In this document: positions 37,197-47,032 of the stretch, piece after piece
Layout of the letters: every line of letters begins with the position of its first letter
Numbering within the stretch: the first letter of the stretch is position 1
Source: Brettanomyces bruxellensis
Lineage: Eukaryota; Ascomycota; Pichiomycetes; Pichiales; Pichiaceae
DNA: 64,000 bases
Direction: 5' to 3'
Assembly (NCBI RefSeq): GCF_011074885.1
Contig: NC_054688.1
Coordinates: forward strand, 186,001-250,000
Notes under the pieces: model-generated
Databases searched by the model: none
What the model saw: only the letters and a program-made list of their open reading frames with translations
What the model was told of the DNA's origin: nothing
Translations under genes and position numbers: made by a program

Positions 37197-40100
37197 ATGT
37201 TGGAGTCTCCAGCTTATACGCTTGTTTATGAGGTAAGTTACTGCTTGTTTGGTTGAGGCTGATGGGATATTGCGAAACGATCTACGTGGAGTGAGGTGGG
37301 GTCGACATTTTGGTTTGGTTACAGCAATCCACCAATCCACCAATCCACCTTCTAAGGAGAAGTTTGCGCATTTCTGAAGTTTCTTCCACTCCAATCCACG
37401 ATCAGCACTTCTTCAACATCCCTCCATTTCATCTACTAACACGGTATTCACCACTTACAGCCAAACTCGGCAGACAAGCCATCATCCTCCGAGTACAGAG
37501 GATATCTAGAAAAAGGTGACGATGAGACAAAGATAGCAGCCATGAGGCAGATCCTCACAACAGTTCTCAACGGGGACCCGATGCCGGAATTGCTCATGAC
37601 GATCATCCGTTACGTGATGCCTTCAAAAAACAAGCAGTTGAAAAAGCTGCTTTACTTGTACTGGGAGATCTGTCCCAAGTACGATGAGCAGGGCAAGCTG
37701 CGCCACGAGATGATTCTTGTGTGCAATGCGATCCAGCACGACTTGCAGCACCCCAATGAGTACGTGCGGGGAAACACGCTTCGGTTTCTCAACAAGTTGA
37801 AAGAACCAGAGCTTCTTGAGCCCTTGGTTCCCTCCTGCCGGCAATGTTTGGAGCACCGGCACGCGTACGTGCGGAAAAACGCTGTGTTTGCCATCTACTC
37901 GATCTACAAGGCATCGCACGACTTAGTTCCGGACGTTGCTGAGCTGCTTTCCGATTTCTTGGCCGTTGAATCAGATGCAACATGCCGCCGGAACGCTTTT
38001 GTGTGCCTTTCGCACTTGGACCGCGGTATGTGCCTTCGGTACATGGAGAACCAGGCCATTACGAGTGTGGACGCGATGCTCCAGTTGGCGTTTATCCAGT
38101 TTGTTCGCAAAGATGTGTTGGTGGCCGACCCGGAGTTGAAACAACGGTACTTGGAGGTTGTTTCGGACCTCTTGGAGTCGCAAACCTCAGTTGTGGTTTA
38201 TGAGGCGGCCACAACGTTGCCACTGCTATCAAATTCCACCGTGTACGTCCAGAGTGCAGCCTCGAAGTTTGTTGATATGGCAATCAAGGAGCCAGACAAC
38301 AACGTCAAGCTTATTGGCTTGGAGAGGTTGGGCGAGCTTGCCGAGCACAGCGACGGCATTCTCAACACCATGGTGCTCGACATCCTCCGTGTTCTGTCTG
38401 CTCCGTCGCTCGCAGTCCGCAAGAAGGCCATCGACATCACGATGCACCTTGTTTCGAGCAAAAATGTGGACGATGTGGTGAAGTTGCTTCGCAAGGAGCT
38501 CGAGAAGGCTGTTGGCTCGGGTTCAGCCGAGGATAAGGCTACTGAGTATCGGCAGATGCTCATTGTGGCGATCCGCAGGTGTGCCATCGACTTCCACGAG
38601 GTTGCAGCATCAGTTGTAGACATGCTTCTTGGATTTATGGGCCAGCTCAACACGGTTGCAGCCAACGAGGTCATTACTTTTGTGAAGCAGGTCATCGACA
38701 AGTATCCGGACCTCCGTGCAGGCATTATCTCCCGTCTCTTGGTTGCACTCAAGACCGTCAAGAGCGGAAAAGTGTACCGGGGCTGTCTCTGGATCTTGGG
38801 CGAGTACTGCTTGGATGAAAAGAACATACATGCGGCCTGGCGGGAGCTCCGCACGAGTTTGGGCAAGATTCCGATAGAGGAGGTGAAGGAGGAGGAGGAG
38901 GAGAAAGATGAAAAAGATGAGAAAAGCCAAACAGATCAAAAAGACCATCTTGAGCACAATTCGGCAGCCTCCAGCAAACCAAAAGTGCTTGCCGACGGCA
39001 CCTACGCGACGGAAACAGCGTATGCAAGCCCGGCCGACGCGTCGGCGTCACAAAGCTCGAAGATCGCAGACTTGTTGAAGACTCCTCTCCGGTCACTTAT
39101 TTTGAGCGGCGACTTTTACCTCGGGGCGGTACTCGCGTCGACTTTCGTGAAGTTGGTGTTGAGGTTGGCGGAAATCAGCAAGAGCCAGAGTCTCTTGAAT
39201 GCTCTCAAAGCCGAGGCAATGCTTGCCATGGTGTCGATTGTCAGAGTTGGCCAAAGCAGCGACTCAGGTGCCAAGCACAAGATCGATGAGGACTCGATCG
39301 ACCGGATAATGACGTGTCTACGGGTTTTGTCTGGTTGGAGCTCGGGAGATGCCGAGAAAGAGGCCGAGGGTGCATTTTTGGAGGAGACGAAAAGTGCTTT
39401 TGAAGACGAGTTGAAGGAGACGGGTGTATTGAGCAGCATTGCCGGGGATTTGGCTTCTGAGAGCCCGGTAGAGCAACCCGACGACAGCATAGTGTTCCGG
39501 CAGTTGGCAACAGAAAAGAAGGAGGCGGTGGATGTCACGGAGCAGGAATTGCACAAGATATCGACGGGAACCGCGAAAAAAGAGGATTTGACGTCCAGAT
39601 TGAAGAAGATCGTCCAGTTGACTGGGTTCTCGGACCCGGTTTACGCCGAGGCTTACGTTCAGGTCCACCAGTTCGATGTCACACTCGATATCTTGGTTGT
39701 CAACCAGACCACCGATACTCTCCGTAACATGACGGTTGAATTTGCCACTCTTGGAGACCTAAAGGTCGTCGACAAGCCGGCAACTGCCAATGTGGGACCG
39801 CACGGCTTTCACAGAGTTCAGACTACCATAAAGGTCACGTCTGCAGACACAGGTGTCATCTTTGGAAACATCGTGTACGATGGACACCACTCCAACCAAT
39901 CCACCATAGTCATTCTCTCTGATGTCCACGTCGACATTCTCGACTACATCAGGCCGGCCTCGTGCTCTGAGGCCGAATTTAGAAGGATGTGGAACGAGTT
40001 CGAGTGGGAAAACAAGATCACCGTGAACTCCAGGTGGACCTCTCTCAAGGATTACCTGGATGCCTTGATTGCAGGCACCAATATGAACAACTTGACTCCC

Positions 40101-40328
40101 GGTGCCGTCATTGGCCAGGACTGCCAGTTCTTATCTGCCAATCTCTTTTCACGCTCCACCTTTGGTGAAAATGCCCTTGCCAATTTGTGCATCGAGAGGT
40201 CTTCCGATGGCCACATCGTTGGTCACGTGCGCATCAGGTCCAAGGGCCAGGGTCTTGCTCTTTCTCTTGGTGACAAGGTTGCTGCCATTGCTCACAACAG
40301 CAACAATGCTCTTGTTGCCAAGGTCTGA
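37197..40328 (+). CDS. SEC26: Coatomer subunit beta (beta-COP), two exons
   Basis: Subunit of the COPI coat that mediates Golgi-to-ER transport. Exon 1 is 37197-37232 (12 codons, MLESPAYTLVYE) and exon 2 is 37461-40328; together they give 967 residues, the normal size. Without exon 1 the frame would start at an internal Met (37542) and lack the conserved N-terminus. Family blocks include GNPMPELLM-like GDPMPELLMTIIRYVMP, KKLLYLYWE, EMILVCNAIQHDLQHPNEYVRG and LEHRHAYVRKNAV. The adaptin-like HEAT solenoid is followed by an acidic linker (EEVKEEEEEKDEKDEK, about 485-500) and the beta-COP appendage with CLEHR and FEWENKITVN blocks. Codon use is relatively GC-rich. Confidence 0.95.
37233..37460 (+). 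other. SEC26 intron (228 bp)
   Basis: Donor GTAAGT at 37233-37238, perfect branch site TACTAAC at 37434-37440, and acceptor TTACAG ending at 37460, about 20 bases past the branch site. Removing it joins GAG to CCA in frame with the long downstream exon. The intron contains a small CAATCCAC triple repeat near 37324-37349. All signals are seen directly. Confidence 0.93.
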
Positions 40329-40685
40329 ATTTCGCTTTTATAGCATCTCTACATGTCGTTTAATCAGATCTACGTATCAATTTGTATTCTTATTCGTATT
40401 GTGTGTTCTAAACCATCCATAGGACGTTCTATATCTCACTTTAAACCAACTGTAAGTAATTTCCTGCATTGCACCTTAAATGATCTATATGGTTTCTATT
40501 ACTCCTTCTCATATCCATCTCAGGTTTCTATTACCCCCTCTACATTAGTCCCATTATCACGCGTTTCTATAAATCTCTATTCACCTATACCGCCTGTAAT
40601 TGAACCTCCATCATCTAATTGTCCTTGGATCTCCTTCATCTGCTCCATTCCTAATTTCCTTCCTGCTTCTTCTTCCCTGTTCATC
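40329..40685. other. Convergent 3' region between SEC26 and FMN1
   Basis: AT-rich and pyrimidine-rich on the plus strand. It serves as the 3' flank of both genes. No promoter is needed here and no gene is seen. Confidence 0.5.
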
Positions 40686-41261
40686 CTACACTCCCCTAGC
40701 CCATTTTTCATACCCTGGCTTCTGCAAGTACTCTTTAGCCGTGTCAATATCTATCTGAATGTCCTTAATAAGTGCCTCGAGTGTTGTGTAGTCGAGTTCC
40801 GGCCGTATATAGCCAAGAACATTGAAGTTCACCCTTGCACCATAAAAGCTCGTTGCAAACTTGTGAAGTATGTGTAACTCACAAGCTTTCTGCTTGTTCT
40901 TGAAATATGGATTCCAACCAAGCGACATCACCATTGGAAAAACCTTCCTGTCAGTTTCCTTGAGCCCCTCTCCATAAGTTAGTGTAACTGATGACTTTCC
41001 GTCGATTCGTGAAACTTGATGTGGCTGCCTGTTTTGATTTGAACTATCACTCATCACCCTCACAAATCCAAAGTAAACACCTGTTTCTAGATTCTTGAGT
41101 TGCTCCGACAAGTCTATAGGGACGTTTGCCGTCGGTATTCCCATCTCAGATGATCCTCTACCGAATCCTGGCACAACCTCTGCATTGTTAACTATTATTG
41201 GATAAGGGTCTGAGGGGCTATCGGGAATCTCCACTTCGGGGCGCATTTTGAAATTTGGCAA
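40686..41261 (-). CDS. FMN1: Riboflavin kinase
   Basis: Phosphorylates riboflavin to FMN. The 191-residue protein is a single flavokinase domain. The signature VPGFGRGSSEMGIPTANVP (about residues 30-48) binds ATP and magnesium. Later blocks include TGVYFGFVRV, FPMVMSLGWNPYFKN with the conserved Asn, and ELHILHKF with the catalytic Glu. Fungal Fmn1 proteins are of similar size (about 190-220 residues). The start Met precedes a short polar leader. Confident identification. Confidence 0.95.
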   Translation of the reverse strand: MPNFKMRPEVEIPDSPSDPYPIIVNNAEVVPGFGRGSSEMGIPTANVPIDLSEQLKNLETGVYFGFVRVMSDSSNQNRQPHQVSRIDGKSSVTLTYGEGLKETDRKVFPMVMSLGWNPYFKNKQKACELHILHKFATSFYGARVNFNVLGYIRPELDYTTLEALIKDIQIDIDTAKEYLQKPGYEKWARGV

Positions 41262-41665
41262 TCTGTGAAGTTTGTGTGTTGAGTACAGTTTTGTGTGTGT
41301 GTTGCCTAAAAGGGGTCTGCCGAAGCTGTAGCAATTATTCTACAATAAAAGTGCATCATGCTGAAACCCAGGGAACACGGAAAGAAAAAAAAAAAAAAAA
41401 AAGATCTAAAATGAATGCAAAGTGAAAAATGCAACAGAGCTAAGGACGAATTAAGATAAAAAAATTGGTCCACGACAGGGTTTCAGCTTTTAGTACTTCA
41501 AAGCTTTTCAATATATTGTGATTATTTCTATTATGTAATTACTTTTACCGGATTATTGCTTATCTGGCTACTTGTTGAATCTCGGTCTAGATGCTTTGCC
41601 ACTACTTCCTTTATCCCTATCTCATCTCCTAAAGCACTCTATTTTTTATCCCCCCACTTCTTATC
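41262..41665. promoter_or_regulatory. FMN1 upstream region / GLE1 3' flank
   Basis: AT-rich, with an A run at about 41385-41402. I recognise no regulatory motif and no gene. Confidence 0.4.
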
Positions 41666-43267
41666 TCATGCCTCCATAGCCGGAAATTCTTCAATCTTTC
41701 CATGCTGAGTCCAATCTTCTCCCTGAAGCCGTAATCGGGCAGCTGCTGGATATCTCCTATCACTAACGGCAGAAGTCCAGTTGTTCCACAACAACTGTAA
41801 AAGCTTCTTCGCCTGCATTCCGTAAGCTTGCAATAGCTGGGAAGCGCATGCATCCCACCAGGAACCAGCAACCGCAAAGTGAACATTTGTCACTAACTTC
41901 AGAGGTGTATTCAAAAGTCGACTGATCATTATCCAGCTCTTGGAAATCGGAAGAGGATGCCTGCAGTCAGCCGAATACCCTGAGAAAGACATATCTATCG
42001 ATAATCTACTCATAACAGAGTAAAGAGTACATATACCGCCGAGTCTTTCGTTGTATCTCTCCTCTGATTCCCATTTTTCGCCGTCTTTCCGCCATCCCAT
42101 TCTCTTTCGTCCTTCTTCCGTGTCAATTGCGCACGTGTACCCAATCACCAGTGGGCATTTCTTCACGAAACGAGCCATTAGGTAATAATGAAGTTCTGGG
42201 AAGACCAGCAAAAGCTGCAAAGCTAGAGATCCAAGTGGAAGAGCAGCTTTTCCATGTATTGCCACTTCAATCTCAGCCTGGTGGATTATGGCCTTAGCTA
42301 CAAAGTTGAGTATCCATTTAAATGCCAACTCATTGGTCTTAGTTTGCTGGATAAGTTGTTCAAGCGCTTGTGTGACCTGCCTTAGTTGCTGTACGCTGTT
42401 TGTCAACTGCCCAAACTTCGGGTTTATCTTCCTCCTCTGCGTGTTGATCTGCTTCTTTAGTTCTGTATCCTTTTTCACGCGAAGCACAATGTCATTTTTG
42501 ATGTCCTTGATGTCCTGCTTATATTTCACAAACTCTTTCTCCACAGACGTAAAGTCTGTTACCGTCTTCTTCTTAGCAGCCTCCTTCTTGGCTTCCTCGA
42601 TTTTCTTCTTCATTATCTCCTCCCTCTTCTTTCTTGCTTCTTCTTCTGTTTTTCTTGCTGCCTCCTCCCGCTTTCTTTTTTCTTCTTCTTCCTTCTTCCT
42701 TCTTTTTTCCTCTTCTTCCTTCCTCTTTCTTTCTTCCTCAAGTCTTATCTTCCTCTCTTCCTCTTCCCTTCTTCGTCTCTCCATCTCCGCTGCAATCATC
42801 TCTTTGACTTTCTCCTTTTCTCGTTTCAGTTTTTCAAGCCTGCTTCTTTTTATATAATCGTAGTCGACGTCATACAACTCACAAACTTGCGATCCAAGCT
42901 TACGCGCTAGTATTGTTGTTTTCTTTTGTGCATCCTCTTTCTTTGCTGGCCGTATTATTTTTCTCGGCTTTAACTGTGTTTTGTTTTCATCTGTGCTGAG
43001 CAAATCTCCATCGCTTAATATTTGAGCAACACTTCCTAAATCTCGGACTGCCTGAAATCTGTCACTCAATCCTAATTTGGAAAGAAAATTTGATGTTCTA
43101 TCAACATCACGATCTTTCTCTCCCTCGGAGGTCACTAATGTGCTTTTTGATGACGCATCATCGCTATAATCATCCAGAATATCGCTATCTGTTCCAGAAT
43201 CGTAGTCGGAGTCTATTGGCTCAAGACTGAATTGCAATGCCTCATCTCGATGTGGAGTGAATCTCAT
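41666..43267 (-). CDS. GLE1: mRNA export factor Gle1
   Basis: Nuclear-pore-associated factor that, with inositol hexakisphosphate, activates the RNA helicase Dbp5 during mRNA export. The 533-residue protein has an acidic N-terminus, then a long charged coiled coil (about residues 140-245, rich in EEERKRKEEEEKRRKK words). The C-terminal Gle1 domain follows. It includes FVAKAIIHQAEIEVA, FPELHYYLMARFVKKCPLVIGY and the ERLGGICTLYSVM block. Length is like S. cerevisiae Gle1 (538 aa). It is divergent from MRPL7. Confidence 0.95.
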   Translation of the reverse strand: MRFTPHRDEALQFSLEPIDSDYDSGTDSDILDDYSDDASSKSTLVTSEGEKDRDVDRTSNFLSKLGLSDRFQAVRDLGSVAQILSDGDLLSTDENKTQLKPRKIIRPAKKEDAQKKTTILARKLGSQVCELYDVDYDYIKRSRLEKLKREKEKVKEMIAAEMERRRREEEERKIRLEEERKRKEEEEKRRKKEEEEKRKREEAARKTEEEARKKREEIMKKKIEEAKKEAAKKKTVTDFTSVEKEFVKYKQDIKDIKNDIVLRVKKDTELKKQINTQRRKINPKFGQLTNSVQQLRQVTQALEQLIQQTKTNELAFKWILNFVAKAIIHQAEIEVAIHGKAALPLGSLALQLLLVFPELHYYLMARFVKKCPLVIGYTCAIDTEEGRKRMGWRKDGEKWESEERYNERLGGICTLYSVMSRLSIDMSFSGYSADCRHPLPISKSWIMISRLLNTPLKLVTNVHFAVAGSWWDACASQLLQAYGMQAKKLLQLLWNNWTSAVSDRRYPAAARLRLQGEDWTQHGKIEEFPAMEA

Positions 43268-43643
43268 TCCCTTTAAATCTACTTAATGAGTCTGCTAGAT
43301 TTTAGTCAATCTAATTTATAGAGAGTTTGCAATCTTGTTATTGAGAAGCTTATTAATAAGTGTAAGTGTTCCTTATTAATCCTATTTGATTCCTTTGCAA
43401 AATAATTCGTGCCCCTAGCAACTTTAGGTGTAAAAAATACAAGTCTCACCAAATATTTTTACTTTTTTTCGTAGACCCAATCAATGCTTTTTTTTTTCTT
43501 CCTCTTCTTTCCTCAACCACAGAATTTCCACTTCTGTCAGTTCAACACTATCCAACTGCCCATTATTTGTCCTTCCATTATCAATAACTTTTCACAGAAA
43601 GAACCTATAGAAGCTCACTTTTATCTTTCATATTTATTGAACC
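43268..43643. promoter_or_regulatory. Divergent GLE1/MRPL7 promoter
   Basis: The 376-bp gap contains T runs at 43462-43468 and 43489-43497 and a pyrimidine-rich stretch toward MRPL7. No specific site is identified. Confidence 0.4.
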
Positions 43644-44603
43644 ATGTCGCTCGCATTTATACGACCATTTTCGTCGTCTGTAATTGCACAAAAAGTGGGA
43701 TGTGCTATGGTGAAGCCTGTTCACCATACTATAAAGATTGAGAAGAGGTTATTATCGCCACGTTTCCCGGATTTAAAGCTGGATCCAAGTGATATTCGTT
43801 CTCCTAAGTTTAGGCCTAGGTTAACTCAGCAAGACAGAGTTTTGGACCATTATTACAACACCTTGGAGTCAGATTTGCTTTTAATTCAATACAGACATGA
43901 TCAGATTGATGTGGAAGGAAACAAGAGGAGGAAGTGGGATATGTCCTCCCCATATCATTTGAACAGACCTTTAAGAAAGCCTCGTGGTCAGGTCGTGCCA
44001 TCACCAACAATCAAAACCCGGACATGGAAAAATATTCCACGGCTTGAAAATATTACCATTAACTGTTTTGTGAAGGAAGCCAAGATAAAGCCTGAGTTGG
44101 CAATTGCCGCTACCTTACAACTCCAGCAGATTACAGGGTGCAAACCAAGTCCAGTCTATGCAAAAGCAAACGTTCCTACATGGAAGCTTAGACCTGGCAT
44201 GCGTATGGGTGCAAGGGTGTCTTTGTCAGGAAGTGATGCATCCCAGTTTCTCACAACTTTGACAGAGATCGTTCTTCCTAGAATTCGAGAGTTTAGGGGA
44301 ATCTCCAACAGGTCAGGTGACAGATACGGTAATATTGCCTTTGGTTTGAGACCAGAGGACATTAAGGTTTTCCCAGAAATTGAAAATAACCAGGATTCGT
44401 GGCCAAAGACTTTTGGTATGGATATTACATTGCATACCAGTGCACAGACTGATGTCGATGCTCGTATTCTACTAAGTGGGCTTGGATTCCCATTCACCGG
44501 AGGCGAAAGGGTGCCGAAAACGTTATTGAATGATTTGAAGATTGAAGATGAAAACGTGAATGATGTTGTTACGAAGAATTCTGAGACAAGAGCAGAAGCC
44601 TGA
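43644..44603 (+). CDS. MRPL7: Mitochondrial ribosomal protein uL5m
   Basis: Large-subunit mitochondrial ribosomal protein of the bacterial L5 family. The 319-residue protein begins with a presequence-like segment ([19 protein letters not shown]). The L5 domain occupies residues about 130-290: [35 protein letters not shown], and the [23 protein letters not shown] block, then [13 protein letters not shown]- and C-terminal extensions are usual for yeast mitochondrial ribosomal proteins. The match in size and motifs is good. Confidence 0.94.
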   Translation: MSLAFIRPFSSSVIAQKVGCAMVKPVHHTIKIEKRLLSPRFPDLKLDPSDIRSPKFRPRLTQQDRVLDHYYNTLESDLLLIQYRHDQIDVEGNKRRKWDMSSPYHLNRPLRKPRGQVVPSPTIKTRTWKNIPRLENITINCFVKEAKIKPELAIAATLQLQQITGCKPSPVYAKANVPTWKLRPGMRMGARVSLSGSDASQFLTTLTEIVLPRIREFRGISNRSGDRYGNIAFGLRPEDIKVFPEIENNQDSWPKTFGMDITLHTSAQTDVDARILLSGLGFPFTGGERVPKTLLNDLKIEDENVNDVVTKNSETRAEA

Positions 44604-44937
44604 CTGAAAATATGACCATGTATATATTTACAAAACTATGGCATGAATATACTAAAAGCTTGATGTTGGCAGTTTGTAATTTGTAACTTTGGATTTGGTG
44701 TATGCTAGTAAATAATCTGTATATACCTTTTAAACTGTGAGGTCGGCGAGGGATGTCCTCAATTCTTTTTCGTTTTTTTTTTTTTTTTTTTTTTTTTTTG
44801 TATGCCTATTGTTCGGACATTTTAAGCTGCTATCTGATAGAATACCGTTTTCAAATGCTCATTTCCCTTTGTGCAACCTTAATGTCGCCTTCATTCAATC
44901 AGTACTGACTCTAAAATATTACAAATGTCCAAGCAGC
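44604..44937. promoter_or_regulatory. Upstream region of the exchanger gene, with a 27-T run
   Basis: Between MRPL7 and the exchanger. A run of 27 T residues occupies 44773-44799. It is probably promoter DNA: an in-frame ATG lies before it (44737), but using that start would place a poly-Phe tract at the N-terminus. Confidence 0.5.
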
Positions 44938-46935
44938 ATGAACACATACGCCCAGCTTGATTCCGGGAGTTGTTTCCCACCCATAAACGAATCTGCTGGT
45001 TTTGTTTGCACCTATATGAAACAGCATTGTACAAATTTAAGCAATAGATATCTTTCATACTATTACTGCGGTAAAGTGTCCTACCCTTTGGTATCACAGT
45101 TTGTTCTGGCACTGTTCTTTGTTGTTGCCATCGTCTTTCTTTTCTTTGCCTTGGGCATACTTGCCTCTGATTACCTCACTCCAAACTTAGAGTATCTCTC
45201 AAAGCTTTTGCACTTGGATGAAAGAATGGCAGGGCTCACTCTCCTTTCTTTGGCAAATGGTGCTCCAGACATTTCGTCAACATATGCTGCAATGAGATCG
45301 CATTCTGTATCTTTGGCAATTGGTGAATTACTTGGTTCTGTTAACTTTGAGCTCACAATGGTGATTGGATGCATGGCTATGGTTAAACCGTTTCGAGTTT
45401 CCAACAGCGTGATATTTAGAGACTTGGTTGTATTTGGCGTGTTGATTCTTCTTACACTGTGGTTTCTTTCTGATGGAAAGATCACAAGAATTGAGTCGTT
45501 GCTCATGGTTGCATCATACTTTCTCTTCATCTTTTTGAGTTGGTTTGGTCCCAAAATATTTACTGAAGATATTCAAAATGAGGATACACGCAGCCCACCT
45601 ACTTTTAATGCTGTTGTAAAACCAGATGAGTCATCTTTCATGACGAATCCACGCACTGATCTCAGTATGCTTAGATTGACCCAAAGCATTGAGAATATGG
45701 AGCAGAAAAAGCCTTATAGACTCTCCTTAGTCGATTCTCTTAGGCTAGCCTTTGTTCGATGGCATCACAAGGAGGCGGCGGCTCCTGATTCTGCTAATAG
45801 TGTGTTGACTGAGCCCATAATACCGTCTATGGTCGTAACAGATGGCCAAAATGAGCCTCTTTCTTCTCCAAAAAGACCACAATTAAGCTCGAGCTTTGCT
45901 TCTGCGCCTGAGTTACGAACTGCTGACGACTTTAAGTCTATCACATGCATTGATTCCGCATTTCCTGATGAGCAGCATAATCCGAATGTGCTTGAGGTCC
46001 CAACCCGCTCCAGAGGTAACAGTTATGGATCTACAAGCTCTTCTAACGAATCTGTTTGCTCTTATGGATCGGCCATTCTTTCTGCGGTTGGTATTCCTGT
46101 TAATTCTTACTCGACTTATGAGCCTGAAAGGCAGCTTTTATATAGAATCATCCCCCGTTGGAGCAATATTCACGTTCAGGGAAGCTTCTGGAGCACTGTC
46201 ATCAACATCTTAACTCTTCCATATGTTGTTCTGTTCAACATACTTGTACCCGTCCCCATACCGGAAAAGGTACCTTCTGATGTCCGTGAAGAGGAGAAAT
46301 TGCGAAGTATGTCTCTGTTTTGCATCCAGCTTCTTGTAATTCTTCTTATTTGTTGTTGGAGACACTTCGAACTTCCAGTGATTGTTCTTTCATTGATATT
46401 CATGACGGCCATTTTTCTGCTGCATGTTTTTTCTTCGTCGTTTTATTCAGCAATATTTGAACCGTTGGCCTCATTTGTCGGCTTTTTAAGTGTTCTATAC
46501 CTCATTGTTTTCACTGCATCTGGAATAGTTGGCATCTTGAAAGATGCTGCCGTCGTCTATAATGTAAAAGAATCATTGCTAGGCTTGACAGTTCTTTCCC
46601 TAGGAAATTCAGTAGGAGACTTGGTCACTAATACCACTTTAGCATCTCTAGGGTTTGCATTAACTGGCCTTAACTCTTGCTTTGGCTCTCCGTTATTGTA
46701 CGTTTTGTTTGGAATAGGTCTCAACTCGATAGTTGTTAGCTTTACAGAGCACAAAAACGATATTACGTTCCAAGTTGACAGGAGTCTTCTGTTCACTGCC
46801 TACAGCATAATATTTATATTGGTATTTTACATGATCGCAATACCGTTAACTAACTGGAGATTTAACAGAAAAATTGGGTTATTGAGCATGGTGATTTGGG
46901 TAATTGTCACCATGTTAAACATTTACCTTGGCTAA
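44938..46935 (+). CDS. Cation/Ca2+ exchanger, NCLX/YDL206W-like
   Basis: Membrane antiporter of the CaCA superfamily, with two sodium/calcium-exchanger domains. From the ATG at 44938 the protein has 665 residues. The first alpha repeat is LLSLANGAPDISS (about 102-114) within five or more membrane segments. The second is LTVLSLGNSVGDLVTN (about 551-566), followed by GLNSCFGSPLLY. A cytosolic loop of about 230 Ser-rich residues (about 215-440) separates them. N-terminal cysteines and a luminal leader resemble the NCLX/YDL206W group. An upstream in-frame ATG at 44737 would add 67 residues coded partly by a 27-T run; that start is unlikely. Yeast Ecm27 is a related possibility. Confidence 0.87.
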   Translation: MNTYAQLDSGSCFPPINESAGFVCTYMKQHCTNLSNRYLSYYYCGKVSYPLVSQFVLALFFVVAIVFLFFALGILASDYLTPNLEYLSKLLHLDERMAGLTLLSLANGAPDISSTYAAMRSHSVSLAIGELLGSVNFELTMVIGCMAMVKPFRVSNSVIFRDLVVFGVLILLTLWFLSDGKITRIESLLMVASYFLFIFLSWFGPKIFTEDIQNEDTRSPPTFNAVVKPDESSFMTNPRTDLSMLRLTQSIENMEQKKPYRLSLVDSLRLAFVRWHHKEAAAPDSANSVLTEPIIPSMVVTDGQNEPLSSPKRPQLSSSFASAPELRTADDFKSITCIDSAFPDEQHNPNVLEVPTRSRGNSYGSTSSSNESVCSYGSAILSAVGIPVNSYSTYEPERQLLYRIIPRWSNIHVQGSFWSTVINILTLPYVVLFNILVPVPIPEKVPSDVREEEKLRSMSLFCIQLLVILLICCWRHFELPVIVLSLIFMTAIFLLHVFSSSFYSAIFEPLASFVGFLSVLYLIVFTASGIVGILKDAAVVYNVKESLLGLTVLSLGNSVGDLVTNTTLASLGFALTGLNSCFGSPLLYVLFGIGLNSIVVSFTEHKNDITFQVDRSLLFTAYSIIFILVFYMIAIPLTNWRFNRKIGLLSMVIWVIVTMLNIYLG

Positions 46936-47032
46936 GGTTTTTATACATACAGGAATCGGCTCTTTTTTTTTGTCTTCCCATATGCTACGTATATTAGGTA
47001 GCCTTTAAAATGTGCTTATTATGTTCTTTATT

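Noticed and set aside
40353..40877. 174-codon plus-strand frame over the FMN1 3' end
   Set aside because: Antisense to FMN1 in part and pyrimidine-rich low-complexity elsewhere.
42600..42860. Repeat-like GAA/CTT tract in GLE1
   Set aside because: Explained by the charged coiled coil of Gle1, so not an independent repeat element.
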